This document shows positions 21,161-32,334 of a stretch of 64,000 bases of DNA, one piece after another. Under the pieces are notes generated by a model that did not search any database, was not told where the DNA came from, and saw nothing but the letters and a program-made list of their open reading frames with translations. Within the stretch, counting starts at the first letter, position 1. Each line of letters begins with the position of its first letter. Location of the stretch: positions 2,375,001 to 2,439,000 of the forward strand of contig WPIO01000061.1 in NCBI GenBank assembly GCA_009760855.2, read 5' to 3'. This DNA comes from Cristatella mucedo (Eukaryota > Bryozoa > Phylactolaemata > Cristatellidae). A program made the translations under genes and the position numbers.

Positions 21161-21690
21161 CGAATACCGGCGTGCATTGGTGCAGCACGTGCAGGTCGCA
21201 AGCCGCTGTGCAAGGTTCAGGCGTCGCCCTTATTCGTCGGCTGTCGGCTGCAAAAAAGCACTGTTACGATCGCTATGTTCGCGGCCTAGTTCTGCCCGAA
21301 CCTTTATTCGCTATAAAGCTAATACGCCACGGCTTCCTGCAGCCTTGATTTCAATTTCTGCATGTAAGCGCGAGCCTCAGCCGATATGCTGCGCCGGTTC
21401 GCTCTGTACTGTGACGCTTGCATTTTCGCCTTCCATTCAAAGAAAGAAGCGGTTAAGCTCTTCCCATTTAGAAAGCAGATCGTTGAAGATGGCGCGAGGT
21501 TGCAGTCTGAGCTGCCGCTACCGCAATGGCCGCCGCTGTCGGTGTGGTCTTTTATTGTTAGCGAAAACGCATGAGTAAGTAGTGTGAGCTGAGCAAATCC
21601 ATTGCCGCGTTAGGTTCGGTCTTGACGCCGCTCCCGACCTCGACTCTTGTAGCCGGCGCTTCGGCGAACCACACAAGTGCTGACGCTGCA

Positions 21691-21856
21691 CAGCTAACTG
21701 ACTTAACAGTCTCTTTTTGTTTAGCGACTGAAGAGCCTCTACGGCTATCACCACCGCTTGCAGTGGCAATATAGGATTGCCCACCGCAGGATTCGAACCC
21801 ACGACCTCGTGGCTGGGGTCGTGAAAAGCAACCGCCTTACCTCGTGAGCCATTACG
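21691..21856 (-). mobile_element. tRNA-derived SINE, copy S3
   Basis: Minus strand: ATGGCTCACGAGGTAAGGCG (A-box region), GGTTGCTTTTCACGACC, B-box GGTTCGAATCC, then a body with CCACTGCAAGCGGTGG and the end AGTCGCTAAACAAAAAGAGA. It is the best preserved head of the four copies. The anticodon-arm sequence is not a clean cloverleaf, so this is a SINE and not a working tRNA gene. Confidence 0.75.
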
Positions 21857-21989
21857 GATCAGCAGCTAATGATCAAATTGCTTCTCCCTGCAGACCAGAA
21901 GAAGTCGACAGGCGGCGATGTGGCTGAAGCGTGCAACGCCGCAAGCTGAAGTCAGCGCAGGCCGACTTTGCCGCACGGCGGCGTTCTAC

Positions 21990-22075
21990 TTTGCAGCAAA
22001 TATAAAGCACCAAGAAAGAGATTGAGTTCTCTGAGGGCGCTTTATCAAGTGTATTATTAGCATTATTATTACTTG
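21990..22075 (+). mobile_element. L2-A tail-only fragment
   Basis: TTTGCAGCAAATATAAAGCA, CCAAGAAAGAG, GAGTTCTCTGAGGGCGC and an ATT-rich tail: the last ~85 bases of L2-A, plus strand. Confidence 0.75.
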
Positions 22076-23339
22076 ACGAGCGGCAGCAGTTCGGCCTCGT
22101 CGCTTCTGAGCGAAAAAACGTGAAGCGCTGAGTATTGAACTCTGCATCACTGTAAGCTGCTCGGCAACGCTCTGTCGGCGGTCCCACCGCCGCTGCTGTG
22201 CGCCGCAACTGCGGTGGCGGTGCGGGCGGCAGCTAACCGAGCTGGTGCAGACGCTACGCACAACCTTGGACCAGGAGACTGCACCCACTCTTCAGCCAAC
22301 TCCAGCTACCGGCATTATATGTAGGGCTACACCGTCATTCGCCGCTTATATTTGCATCCAGGGCACGTGTGTTGCTGACCTGGAATTTAATTTCACTTAC
22401 TCTTACGCATAGGTTATGCTGTCTCTTAGTTGGAAATACTCCACTTTTTCTGAATTTGAAATACATTTTTATAGAATTCTGATATCTGAATATAATTTTG
22501 TAAAAGTGCTTAGGTATACTCATTTCCTAGGTAGCTAACTAAAACTTTATCATTGAATCCCTTACGAAAACTCATATGTAATAATGCCTTGTTGAGGGTT
22601 GCACGACGCTTAACGTCTACGAGGGAATATTCGCACGAATTATTAGAAAGCGCGTCGATGGACTCACCAGAAGGAGACCAGGCGCAGCGACAACTCCACG
22701 GAGGACTGTTCGCGTAAGAGGACAGAATACTGGGAGGCTTGGGCTGGCGCAAGCTCTCTCTGCAAATGATACCACTCATGCAAGCGTCGGTGCGTCGTGC
22801 GGTAGTCAGTTCAGCACTTTTTTGCATGAAACTATTGCTGCTGTAGCTGAACGACGCGACGAGGGTGAGGCAGCAGGCGAGTGTCTACTGGCTGTGGAGA
22901 GGTGCCACTGGAGCGGACGCAACGGGAGAATGTAGTACTGCTAAGTAAGGTGGACAGGAAGAAAAGCGATGATCAATAGCCCCATCGAGAGTCGTCACAG
23001 GTCGATGCAAGGTCTGTGGTAAATCAGCTCCGGGTTTCGTGCTGCCTTCTGCCAAACACAGAGCATCTAAAGGAAGCAATTGCTGAGGCACCTTAAGTGT
23101 CGCTTATACGCCGACACTGTTGCCGGTCATGCAATGCTATTAAAACAAATGACTCATTGCGATAAATACTCATACAAATCACGAAATATGCAGTATAATG
23201 GGCCGCACAAATAGCTGCTATGCACTGCAATACAACTGCCATTGCAACAATAAGCGTCTGAAACAGTTGTTCTGATTTCAAAATGTACAATACGGTGTCA
23301 CGGGTTTACCTATCAAGTTTCACTAAACTGAGCTAGCCC
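22076..23339. other. Unassigned region
   Basis: Moderately GC-rich near 22080-22270 and 22620-23050, AT-rich between. Frames of about 100 codons on the minus strand (22510-22827, 21986-22288) have no recognisable domain. I cannot say whether an exon is present. Confidence 0.3.
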
Positions 23340-24150
23340 GTTCTCTTGTGATGACCTAAATGACCTGCACGAACATTTAAAATCACATGTGGATCGCGAA
23401 ACCTCTAGACCCTTGATATCGATTCTGTACGTGCGAGAATATGTTCTTCACATTCGCTGCTCAATCCCCCTTCCGACCTGTCATTATTGGTAGATTGCTA
23501 CAACATGACACTTGCCGACATGCTAAACGAGTTTGCACCTCTGACTAAGCACATTGTGCACCATCGACCAGAATGCCATGGTTTACCACAGACATTAAAC
23601 TAGCTAGGTCTTCTAAGCACAAGCCTGAAAAAACTTACACAAATCATCAGATCAAAAAAGATCACAAAAGATTAGGACAGACTGTCAATCGACGGGCATA
23701 CGAGGACTACTGTAGACCATACTAATCGATCCTAGCAAAGGGCAAGTCTGGCTTCTCTAAAATATTGTTGATGCACAGATGCACAGTCAAAATATATTGA
23801 TGTTCACGATAAGCGATCTAATTAACCGCTTCCAGGTTAGCTCCTTACCTAGTAATAGTTGTGATGATCTAGCTGTTCGTTTCTCTAGCGTCTTTGTCAG
23901 CAAGATAGACAAGACCAGGAGCCCATCCCTAGGGTGGCAGCAACCCCCATGGTATCCTTTCATTCAATTTTCTGCAGCACCTCAATGTCTACATTCAATG
24001 AGGCCAATAGTGACCTCGTCCTGAATTTCACATCCCAATCACAGTGGACAACTAGTCCTCTAGACCATATCTCAGCGTCCTGATTCATGATGCTGCTGCT
24101 GCCATGCATAGCTAAAATAATACATATGCTATTAGCCTCAGGTCATTTTC
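23340..24150 (+). mobile_element. L2-A LINE, 5' part of a split copy
   Basis: Plus-strand linker region after the endonuclease: words such as GACCTGTCATTATTGGTAGA, ACACTTGCCGACATGCTAAA and GAGTTTGCACCTCTGACTAA match the complement of the minus-strand L2-A at 41994-42215 (SSLVDSYNTTLADTLDKFAPLTK). It continues to TTAGCCTCAGGTCATTTTCC, where an L2-B interrupts; the L2-A RT resumes at about 24975. Confidence 0.65.
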
Positions 24151-24970
24151 CGGCTAGGTGATGCTGTTGTGCGACCATCGCCACATCCTCAAAATTGACT
24201 TACCGTTTTCGACAGCTGCAAAAATTTTAAAGCTTCATTCAGAAGACTGCTTCTACAGCTTGCCATCACGTCCAATCCCTATCCAAGATTAAGAGCTGTC
24301 TTCCACAGTGGTTTTCAAAAAATTTAACTAGCACCTCAGTTCTGTCTAGGCTTAATCATTGTAATTCCCTTCTGGCTGGGCTACCAAAAAAAGCCACTAG
24401 GCCATTGCAGCTGCCTATAAATCTGGCTGCAAGGCTAGTTTTCAAGTCCCAGAGGTTTGAGCACGTGTCTTCTTTGATAAAAGAGCTAAGATGGCTGCCG
24501 GTTGATCAACGGATACAGAGAAAAGTTCTTACGCTGACCCACAAAGTCCGCCGGGGCTTGGCTCCTCCATACCTAGCTGAACTGCTGCACCAGTTTCGGC
24601 CTCTTCGTACCTTCAGGTCCTATATGGATAATAAATTAGTTGTTCTATTCCTCTGCATAAAGACCGTGCGACAGATTGTGGAACTCGCTTCCACAATTCT
24701 TACAAAACAAAAACTACTCTCTACTGCCGATTATGGCTTATCCTTTCCAGCCGCCTTGAGGTGCTACTTCCATGCTACTCACACCCTCAACTGGTATCAT
24801 GACTCTGCTATGCTTCCCACTTTCTGTTTTTTGCGTGAGACGAAGTCTGTTGGCTACCGAATGCTTAACGAAAGCCGCTTAGGCTGTGAGTGTGCTATAC
24901 AAAACTCTCCTGCGTAACACAACTTAGTCTTTACAGCTTTCTTGAGTTACACACAAAGATTCTTTACATT
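24151..24970 (+). mobile_element. L2-B LINE 3' end inserted in L2-A
   Basis: Plus-strand L2-B from GGTGATGCTGTTGTGCGACC to the tail ATTCTTTACATTA. The frame 24405-24917 encodes the C-terminal domain (AARLVFKSQRFEHVSSLIKE, RGLAPPYLAELLHQF, FLRETKSVGYRM). L2-A reading resumes directly after it with GCACC...AAGGCTGTAGTTAGGCC. Confidence 0.75.
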
Positions 24971-26535
24971 ATAGCACCTTTTAAAAAGGCTGTAGTTAGG
25001 CCAAAACTCAAGAAAGCAATACTAGCTCAAGAGAACTTGTGCAAGTTCTGCCTAATCTTCCTCCTACCATTCTTATCAAAGAAACTGAAGTGAGTCGTGG
25101 CAAATGAGCTGAACTTCATACTTGATTTTAAGTTCTAATCTGGTTGTAGTGCTAATAACTCCACGAAGGCAATATTGTTTCTAGTGTATAAAGACCAGCT
25201 TAGGAATTCGACACACGTAGAGTATCTCGGCTTGTTTTGCTCGATTTTTGGGCGTCACTGATACTGCACTGCAATGGCTGTACTATTTCAACGAGAAGCT
25301 TCCGAACACTAATGAGAACGGAAAAAGACCATCTGAGGTACAACAGAAGTAAGGAGTTCCCCAGGGTTCTGTAGTTGAGACGATTCTTTTCAAGGTCATA
25401 CCTCTCTCGCTTACGTGGTTGACAGACATAATCTATACTTTCATTTCTTTGCAGATAACATTCCCTTGTACACTTGCTTTCTTCCCTCCCAGCCATCCAG
25501 CACGTTGATTTCTCTCAACTTCCTCACTGCATATATTGCTGACATCTGTGCATGGATGGCAGCAAGTTTTCTTAAATTCAGTGATGATAAAATGAATCTA
25601 CTCGTTATGGGTGAACCAAGTGTGATTCAGAAATTGGTAAACCTAATGCTCAAAGTCGGCTCTGCCAGCATATAACCTGTTGAATCTGCACGAAATCTAG
25701 TTGCTCTATTCCAAAGTAACTTTTCATTAGACAGCCTCATCAGACCCACAGTTAAGTCTGCCTATGTTTAACTACACAACATTGCAAAAATTTGGACATT
25801 GAATTTGGCCGCTTGTTTCAGACAGGGATAATAAATCTAAACTGATCCATGCTTTTCTGACATCCCATCATGGCTTCTGTAACTCACTGCTTGCTGGTTT
25901 TTAGGTGTTTGCAACCACGAGCTTACAACTGGTGCCAAACTCTGCAGCTAGGATTGTCTGTCGTGAGCGTCGCACTTGCCTCATCACGCTACTTCTTGCC
26001 GACCTGCACTGGGTCCCAGTCAACCAACGCATCGACTTTAGGGTTCTGTCTCTCACTTTTAGGTCCATTCATTCATTGGCTCCAGCCTACGTATCAAATT
26101 TAATCCCCACCAGGCTAAGCATCGTACCACCCGCTTGTCAAAGTCAAACTGTTTACCAATACCTCGTACAAATCTTGTCCTTTGGAGATCGTACGCTTAG
26201 TTCGTAGGCTCCCAAAATTGAAACTCACACCCGAAAGGCGTAACGACATCCCTTGACTTGAGGTTATTTAATCAGAAGCTAAGACTCATCAATTTGTCAC
26301 AGCATTTAGTTGGTCCGTGTGATTTGTCATTTATGTGCTTATGGGTGCTGACTGTAAATTCTGCCACTTACCCCATTTGCATGCTAATCCTGAGCCTGTC
26401 ACCTCTAACCTTGGTATGCTTGTGTCATTGAGTGAGCTACCACTAACCATTTGCTTCCTTTGCAGAAAATGTAAAGTTCCTAGAAATATATTGAGTTATT
26501 CGAGGGTGCTATAAAAATACATTCTTATTACTATT
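24971..26535 (+). mobile_element. L2-A LINE, 3' part of the split copy
   Basis: Plus-strand RT and C-terminal domain, decayed: VVRPKLKKAILAQENLCKF, then 25415-25675 (FHFFADNIPLYTCF, with YADD degraded to FADN; SPSSTLISLNFLTAYIADIC-like helix; DDKMNLLVMGEPSVIQKL), 25905-26207 (AARIVCRERRTCLITLLLADLHW), and a tail with AAAGTTCCTAGAAATATATT. Same element as 23340-24150. Confidence 0.75.
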
Positions 26536-27599
26536 GTTATTAAATTCTGGTTTTTCGCTAGCTAAGAGGAGATACGACTTTCTTTAGATGTAGCGAGTTG
26601 GCAAGACTGACTGATTGAGTGATAGACTTTGCCAATGCTGCTTACCATTTTCAACTTTTATATGATAGAAAATGAACACATTCTTGGAGCAATCAAAACA
26701 GTGCCTTTAATAACTCGTTAGCAGTGTATTGTTTGCCGGCAGCATTTGGCATTGCCAGTCTAGAGCTATGTGGAGTGATGCAGCTTGACTTACAGGATTT
26801 CTAGAATGACACCGTCAGTGGAATGGTCGCATCATTAAAATAGTAGCACTCCTTGACTGATGGCATCCCGAAAGTAATAGCGTCCCTAGACTGATAGCAT
26901 CCCTAGAACGTTTTTGCTCTTGCATTGTCTCTGCAGCCGTGTGCGGAGGTCGAATAGAGAGCTGCACTCTGCAGAAATCCAATTGTAATTCTAAAATATG
27001 AGTGCTTATTATTACTGCTTTGCTCAGCTACCGTCACCAATTCAGTGCGTATCAAGGCAGTAAACGCAATACATTACCCACGATTCAAGGCTCCGGCGTC
27101 TCCGTTATTGTTCTTGAGTCGGCTTGGACTAGTGCCAGTGCATGCACTGTGTTGGTGGCAAAATGACTGCGGTGTATGAGCCTCAATAGCTCGCCTGTTA
27201 CAATACTATGTAAAGCGCAAAGTATACGATAGCCTGCTCGCATGCTTGTTATTCAAGAGCTGCTAATAGTCTCTGTTACTGTACGAATAAGGAGTTAAGA
27301 CGACAGCATATAATTAACAATACATCAGCAATTTATAAATGTTATAATGAAGGGAATGGTAGGCAACAGTCTTAACAATTGATAGCAGAAAAAATACGTC
27401 AAAAACGGACGGTTGAGCTCAGCTAGACAGCTGGCTGGTACTAGCATTCGTTACCATTGTTAGTGAGGAACAAAGGCTGTCCATTGAGTCGCGTGCTTGC
27501 AGAGAGCCTGAAAGGAGCTGCAGCCCTTATTATACCTCCCTAGCGATGGACCTAGGGGTTACGGGTCAACACTATGGCATTATCGGCACTACGGCCTTG
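26536..27599. other. Unassigned region
   Basis: AT-rich, with no coding motifs, repeats or RNA genes recognised. Confidence 0.4.
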
Positions 27600-27606
27600 A
27601 AGCTCG

Positions 27607-27906
27607 GTGCCGCTTTTAACCCGGAACTTGGGTGGTATCTCTCTCGCTGCTCTCTGCCGCGAGCGCTGTGTGCAGCATCACTCGCCGTACATACCGGCCT
27701 CTGACTGTACCTACAGAAGAAAAGCTTACATTGCTGACGTAGGCAGCATCAGCGAAAGCAGCCGCGAACTCGTGCCAGAGATCTTTCGCCCAGCGGATTA
27801 CAAGTTCAGCACCTCGCTTTCACGAATGCCTACAGCGGTAAAAGATGGGCACCCCAAAGTCGGAGCCCGTGCTTTAGGCCGAGAAATGATGATGCTAATC
27901 GTTTAG
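27607..27906 (+). CDS. Unrecognised open frame, possible fragment
   Basis: A 99-codon frame in a locally GC-richer patch. It encodes stretches such as AYIADVGSISESSRELVPEI and KDGHPKVGARALGREM. I recognise no domain, and there are no convincing splice borders or partner exons. It may be chance; it is listed only because composition and frame stand out from the AT-rich flanks. Confidence 0.15.
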   Translation: MPLLTRNLGGISLAALCRERCVQHHSPYIPASDCTYRRKAYIADVGSISESSRELVPEIFRPADYKFSTSLSRMPTAVKDGHPKVGARALGREMMMLIV

Positions 27907-28349
27907 GCTAGTGACGTGCTGATTGTGCCGCCGTTCGGCAGGTCAAAGCTGTTCGGTGTCAAGTGCCTCTTAATCATTTCTAGATGGTGCTCATGTGAGA
28001 TAGCAGAGCTAGTAGTTGGCGGCGTCTCTTTGAGAACATCTAGTTTTCGGCCAGTTTTGGTATTACGTCTGTCTTTCAGGCAGCCATTACGGCTAGAAAT
28101 GCTGAGACTGGGCAAGTCTTATTAGCATGGGTTCGGCCGAATCTAACGGTTTAAGAAGTGTGCAAGGGAGCAAGCCCTCCAGTTTTCGCCAAACTCTTTG
28201 CAGTAGTGGTCTGCTGCCTATAGTCGCATATTATGCTCAGAGCCATACGCAATCAGGCATTGAGCTCAGCTGGGTCAGCCGGGTTTAGATACCAACAACC
28301 AAGGTCATTGGCTTTCACGTGGCGTTAGTCGCCCGTAACATAGTTTGCC

Positions 28350-28925
28350 TCGATTAGCATGTCTAACATGAAAGTCTTATCTTTGAAATTTTCGCTACAT
28401 CGATCCTCTCAGACTAGTGCTAGGTCTACCTCAAGCAATGCATTGAACCTCAAGTTCTTATCATGTACTTTCAAATCGATTCATCTTCTGGCTCTGAATT
28501 ATCAACTCCAGTTAGTGGCACTTGAGTGTACCCTTCCGTCAAGCAATGATCTAAATCTGATCGCGTACCTATGTACTTTGAGACCTCGAACTGCATTGAG
28601 AACGTATCGCCAGTTCCTATGAACTACAGCGGTAACTCTAAAATCAAAAATAAAATTTCAGCATAAATCTTGATACAATACAAATTATAACAATATTAAA
28701 AAATATTGAGAGCACCCTAAGAGAAGTAAATTTATCACTAGAATACCTATCAGAACTACTATCCAACCAAATTAGGTATCGTACCGCCTACTATTCTGAC
28801 TTAAGTCTTTTAGCTGTGCCTTTAACCAACCTAAGATGTTTTAGATACCGTGTCTTCTGTTCACATGCTTCAAAAGCCCGGAGCTCACTCTTAATTGATA
28901 TTATGAGATCTCTGACTAGGCAAAA
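28350..28925 (+). mobile_element. Very old L2-type remnants
   Basis: Traces of the L2 C-terminal domain on the plus strand: KFLSCTFKSIHLLALNYQLQ near 28450 and a stretch with GGTATCGTACCGCC (28770) and AGATACCGTGTCTTCTGTTC (28850) comparable to the younger L2-A copies. Only short words align. Confidence 0.35.
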
Positions 28926-28944
28926 CCGATACTCTTTTCAAAAT

Positions 28945-29106
28945 CGATAAGCTTCTTGATTTGGAGCCAGTGCCGGTCAGTGAGAAGTGGCAACTGGTAG
29001 GCTCTCAACAGAGAAGCCTAAATGCAGAGTTTTTTGGCCAACTGCGAGCTACTGATTGCAGTTTCTGGATGACCTGCAAGTAAATAGCCGTATAATGCCT
29101 GACGGG

Positions 29107-29140
<34 letters not shown>

Positions 29141-31100
29141 TTTACTTGATAAAGCGCCCTCAGAGAACTTGATCTCTCTCTAGGCGCTTTACATTTGCTG
29201 TAAAGTGAAATGATATTGAATGGTAAGTAAAATCATGCTTAAAAAACAAACGAAATGAATAATATGGTTAGGGGTGACATGCACAGGGTCAGCATGCAAA
29301 TGTGGTTAGTGGCAGCATGCACAGTGTCAGCACGCATAAGCACATTAAGGACGAATCACAGGGACCCACTAAATGCTGTCCTAAATAGGTGTGTTTTTAG
29401 GTTCCTTTTAAATGTGGTCAGGTCAGGGGATGTTCTGACGCAGGTCGGGAGGGAGTTCTAGGCTTTGGGATCATATGAACTAAATGCACGGTCTCCAAAG
29501 GATTTAAGGTTCGTATGAGGTATTTCTAGACTGTTGGATTCCGAAGAGCGGGTGGTACGATGCTTAGCCTGATGGGGTAGTATATCTGACAGATAGGCTG
29601 GAGCCATTGAATGAAGGGACATAAAAGTGAGGGACAAAACCTTGAAGTCAATCCGTTGCTTGACTGGTAGCCAGTGCAGGTCGGCGAGAAGTGGAGTAAT
29701 GTGACAACTGCGACGCTCACGACAGACAAGCCTAGCTGCAGAGTTTTGCACCAGCTGCAGTCGCCTGATCGCACATGCTGGTAGGCCAGTGAGCAGTGAG
29801 TTGCAGAAGTCGAGACGAGATGTCACGAATGCATGGACCAACTTGGACTTGGTATCTTTATCTAAACAGGCCCGAATTTTAGCAATGTTATGAAGCTGAA
29901 AATAGGCGGATTTGACTGTGGAGCTGATATGGTCGTCTAACGAGAGGTCGCTTTGGAATATGACACCTAGATTTCGAGTTGATTCAACTGGAGATATAAT
30001 GGCAGAGCCAATTTTGAAAGTCAGCCTTTCCAATCTCTGGATCACACTGGGTTCGCCCATAACTAGTAAGTTAGTTTTATCATCGTTAAGTTTTAGAAAA
30101 TTTGCTGCCATCCATGTCCGGATAAAAAAATGCGTGGACTAACTTCGCTGTATTATCTCTGTCTTAACTCTGGCCCGAATTTTCGCAATGATGAGTAGCT
30201 TATAGTAGGTGGACTTAAATGTGGGGCTGATGTGGTGGATAGCAGAGGGTCTCTTTGGAACAGCACACATAAATGTCGTACAGATGAAATGCGAGAGAAG
30301 CCAAGTGAGCAGCTAAAATTCAGCCGGCTTAGACAGCGTGCCACATCCAAAGTGGTCTGTGCATTTGCGACATCCAGTTTGAATTAGCTAATTTTGAGCA
30401 TTTAGCTTACCAACTTCTAACGAGCATCAGGCTTGCCCCAAATAATAAGCAGTTTTTATTGTCACTCAATTTGAGAAGGTTTGTTTCCATGTAAGTAAGA
30501 ATGCTAGCAATAAATTCAGCAAAGAAGTTGTTAGAGTCTGAAGTGTTGGAAGGTTAGTAGAAATCAAAACATAGGTACAGCAGTGTGTCAGAAGCATAGC
30601 AAAGATACCTAAATTGTGCCCAGTGTTTACATCGGCAAGAGGTAGAGCGTAATCTTTGAGACCAAAGGCAAAATAAATAGATAAAGCCCTAGGGTACCCC
30701 CATAGTAATCGTTTCCCAGAAAGATTGTGGCCGATTGACAACAATGCTCCAGATTCTTCAACTGAGATATGTTCTACACCGATGCAGTGCAGTGCCAGTG
30801 ATGCCTATGTGAGATCAGAGGCAGTAGAGAAGAACCTGGTGATAATTACCGTCAAACGCGACCGAAAGATCAAGCAAAATAAGCAGCGAGAATTTACATA
30901 AACTTGCAAGCATGCATGAGAAGATCAAATATTTATTGTGTTAATTATGCAAGACAGCAGCCGATCTACTTATGTATCGTAGTAGTAGGGCAGTTGAATA
31001 GGGTTTAAAGGGCTAGTATTGTACTTAGACTGACAGATGAATTACATGATGAGGCCACTCATGGCAAGCTTAAATGCTGACATTGTGGCGCTGTAAAGAA
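28945..31100 (-). mobile_element. Older L2-A LINE, split by a younger L2-A
   Basis: Minus strand: 28945-29109 (complement of LVKNS..LHW region: GGAGCCAGTGCCGGTCAGTG) and 30120-31100 (AFVTS region, then palm with ATAAACTGC-type words, 30466-30744 with LGIFAMLLTHCCTYVLIST in place of the catalytic block, and upstream RT). Between them a younger L2-A in the same orientation is inserted at 29110-30119. Confidence 0.6.
29110..30119 (-). mobile_element. L2-A LINE, young 5'-truncated copy
   Basis: (AAT)n tail at left, hairpin, 3' UTR and coding region. The frame 29458-30111 encodes 217 residues without a stop: [58 protein letters not shown], up to AFSSYDPKA, where a stop cuts the last ~30 residues. 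It starts downstream of the YADD box. GGATA occurs at both borders (29105-29109 and 30120-30124). Confidence 0.85.
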
Positions 31101-31548
31101 TTGAGGGAGAGGAGTACTTCGGGAATGTTACTGGGGGAGAGAATCAATTATTATGGGGATGCTCTTATCTTAAAGATGGACTCTGTGATCTTGTCAAGCT
31201 TTCTGAAAAAGGAGCTAGACTAGCGCTTTGCTAGTTAAACACAAGAATGACATGGTATGGAGCTAACCTGGGAGCGGTCAAGGGAGAATTTAACGGCCGA
31301 TAGTAGCTTTTGTGGATTGGGCATATCTGATACGATAGTTTTTATAAAAGCTATTTACGGCTTTTGCTAGGTCAGACTTTTTATCAACAGTTGCCCTTGT
31401 AGGCCTGTCGATGAACGATAATTCCCGATTTTATGTATGCTTTCTCAAACTTTTGCTTAGTAGACATGGCTAGTGTAACATCTGTAGCAAATCAACCTAT
31501 CTGGGCGATGGTGTACAATGAGCTATGTCAGTTGTGCAGACTCGACAG
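31101..31548. other. Probable decayed L2 upstream part
   Basis: AT-rich, with a few words recalling the L2-A linker on the minus strand (GTCTGACAAGG-like near 31195, TTTTGCTAGGTCAGAC near 31365). I cannot place borders. Confidence 0.3.
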
Positions 31549-31775
31549 ATACGTCTTGAGCTGCTACTTCCATGCTACTTACTACCTCAACTGCTCTCCT
31601 GACTCTGCTAGGCTTCCCCCTTTCTCTTTGTTGCGTGAGACGAAGTCAGTTGGTTACCGAATGTGTACCGAAGACGCTTATGCTGTGAGTTCGATACACA
31701 ATACTCGCTTGTGTAACACCCACACGGTCTTTATGACTTTGTGGAGTTACAGACGGAGATACATTAGAATCGTGC
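31549..31775 (+). mobile_element. L2-B 3' end fragment
   Basis: Plus strand: LSCYFHATYYLNCSPDSARL, SLLRETKSVGYRM, then GTAACACCCACACGGTC and GTGGAGTTACAGACGG (the L2-B terminal hairpin) and a short tail. Confidence 0.8.
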
Positions 31776-32334
31776 TGTCACATTCAAGTAGTGAGGACAG
31801 CACGCCTAGTTGAGCTGCTCCAGTTAGTATCAACCTAATTAATCTTGAATCTGAATGACAGTGGATGATTAAGCCGGCCTCAGCAGTAAACAGAGGTCAC
31901 CAACGTCAGGCTCACGTCGTACCCTTCTGGATGTTTACTATGCCTTACGATGTGACATCTACGGCATTTATTTGTGCACTGTTATTTATTATCTACATTC
32001 GTTGCTCATGGTTTGTATGCACTATCAAAACCATATTGTTTTTAACATGCTTACTTATATAATGATTATTTATGTCTATGGAGTGAATGCGCTCCAGTTA
32101 TTTGACTGAGTAAGAATGTATATTGCCTAGCCAGCCTTCGGACACAGTCAGGTTGTCTAGTGTATTAGTTCAAAGCCAGGTCAGTGAGTCACTTTTGGCT
32201 AGGGTCTAACCGTCGGTGAGTCAGTGCGGCTAAGATTTTGCCAGAGAAATTAAAGAGTTTGTACCCACGAGTTTTCAGAATGGATAAGATTCTCTACTAT
32301 TTCCCTGCCATCCTTACCGTGTGGCTCCACTAGC
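31776..32334. other. Unassigned region
   Basis: AT-rich flank upstream of the L2-A copy at 32.37 kb; no recognised feature. Confidence 0.4.

Noticed and set aside
21776-21856. A functional tRNA gene on the minus strand
   Set aside because: The A- and B-box-like words are there, but the stems do not form a clean cloverleaf, and the same head is followed by the same body at four loci, so it is a SINE.
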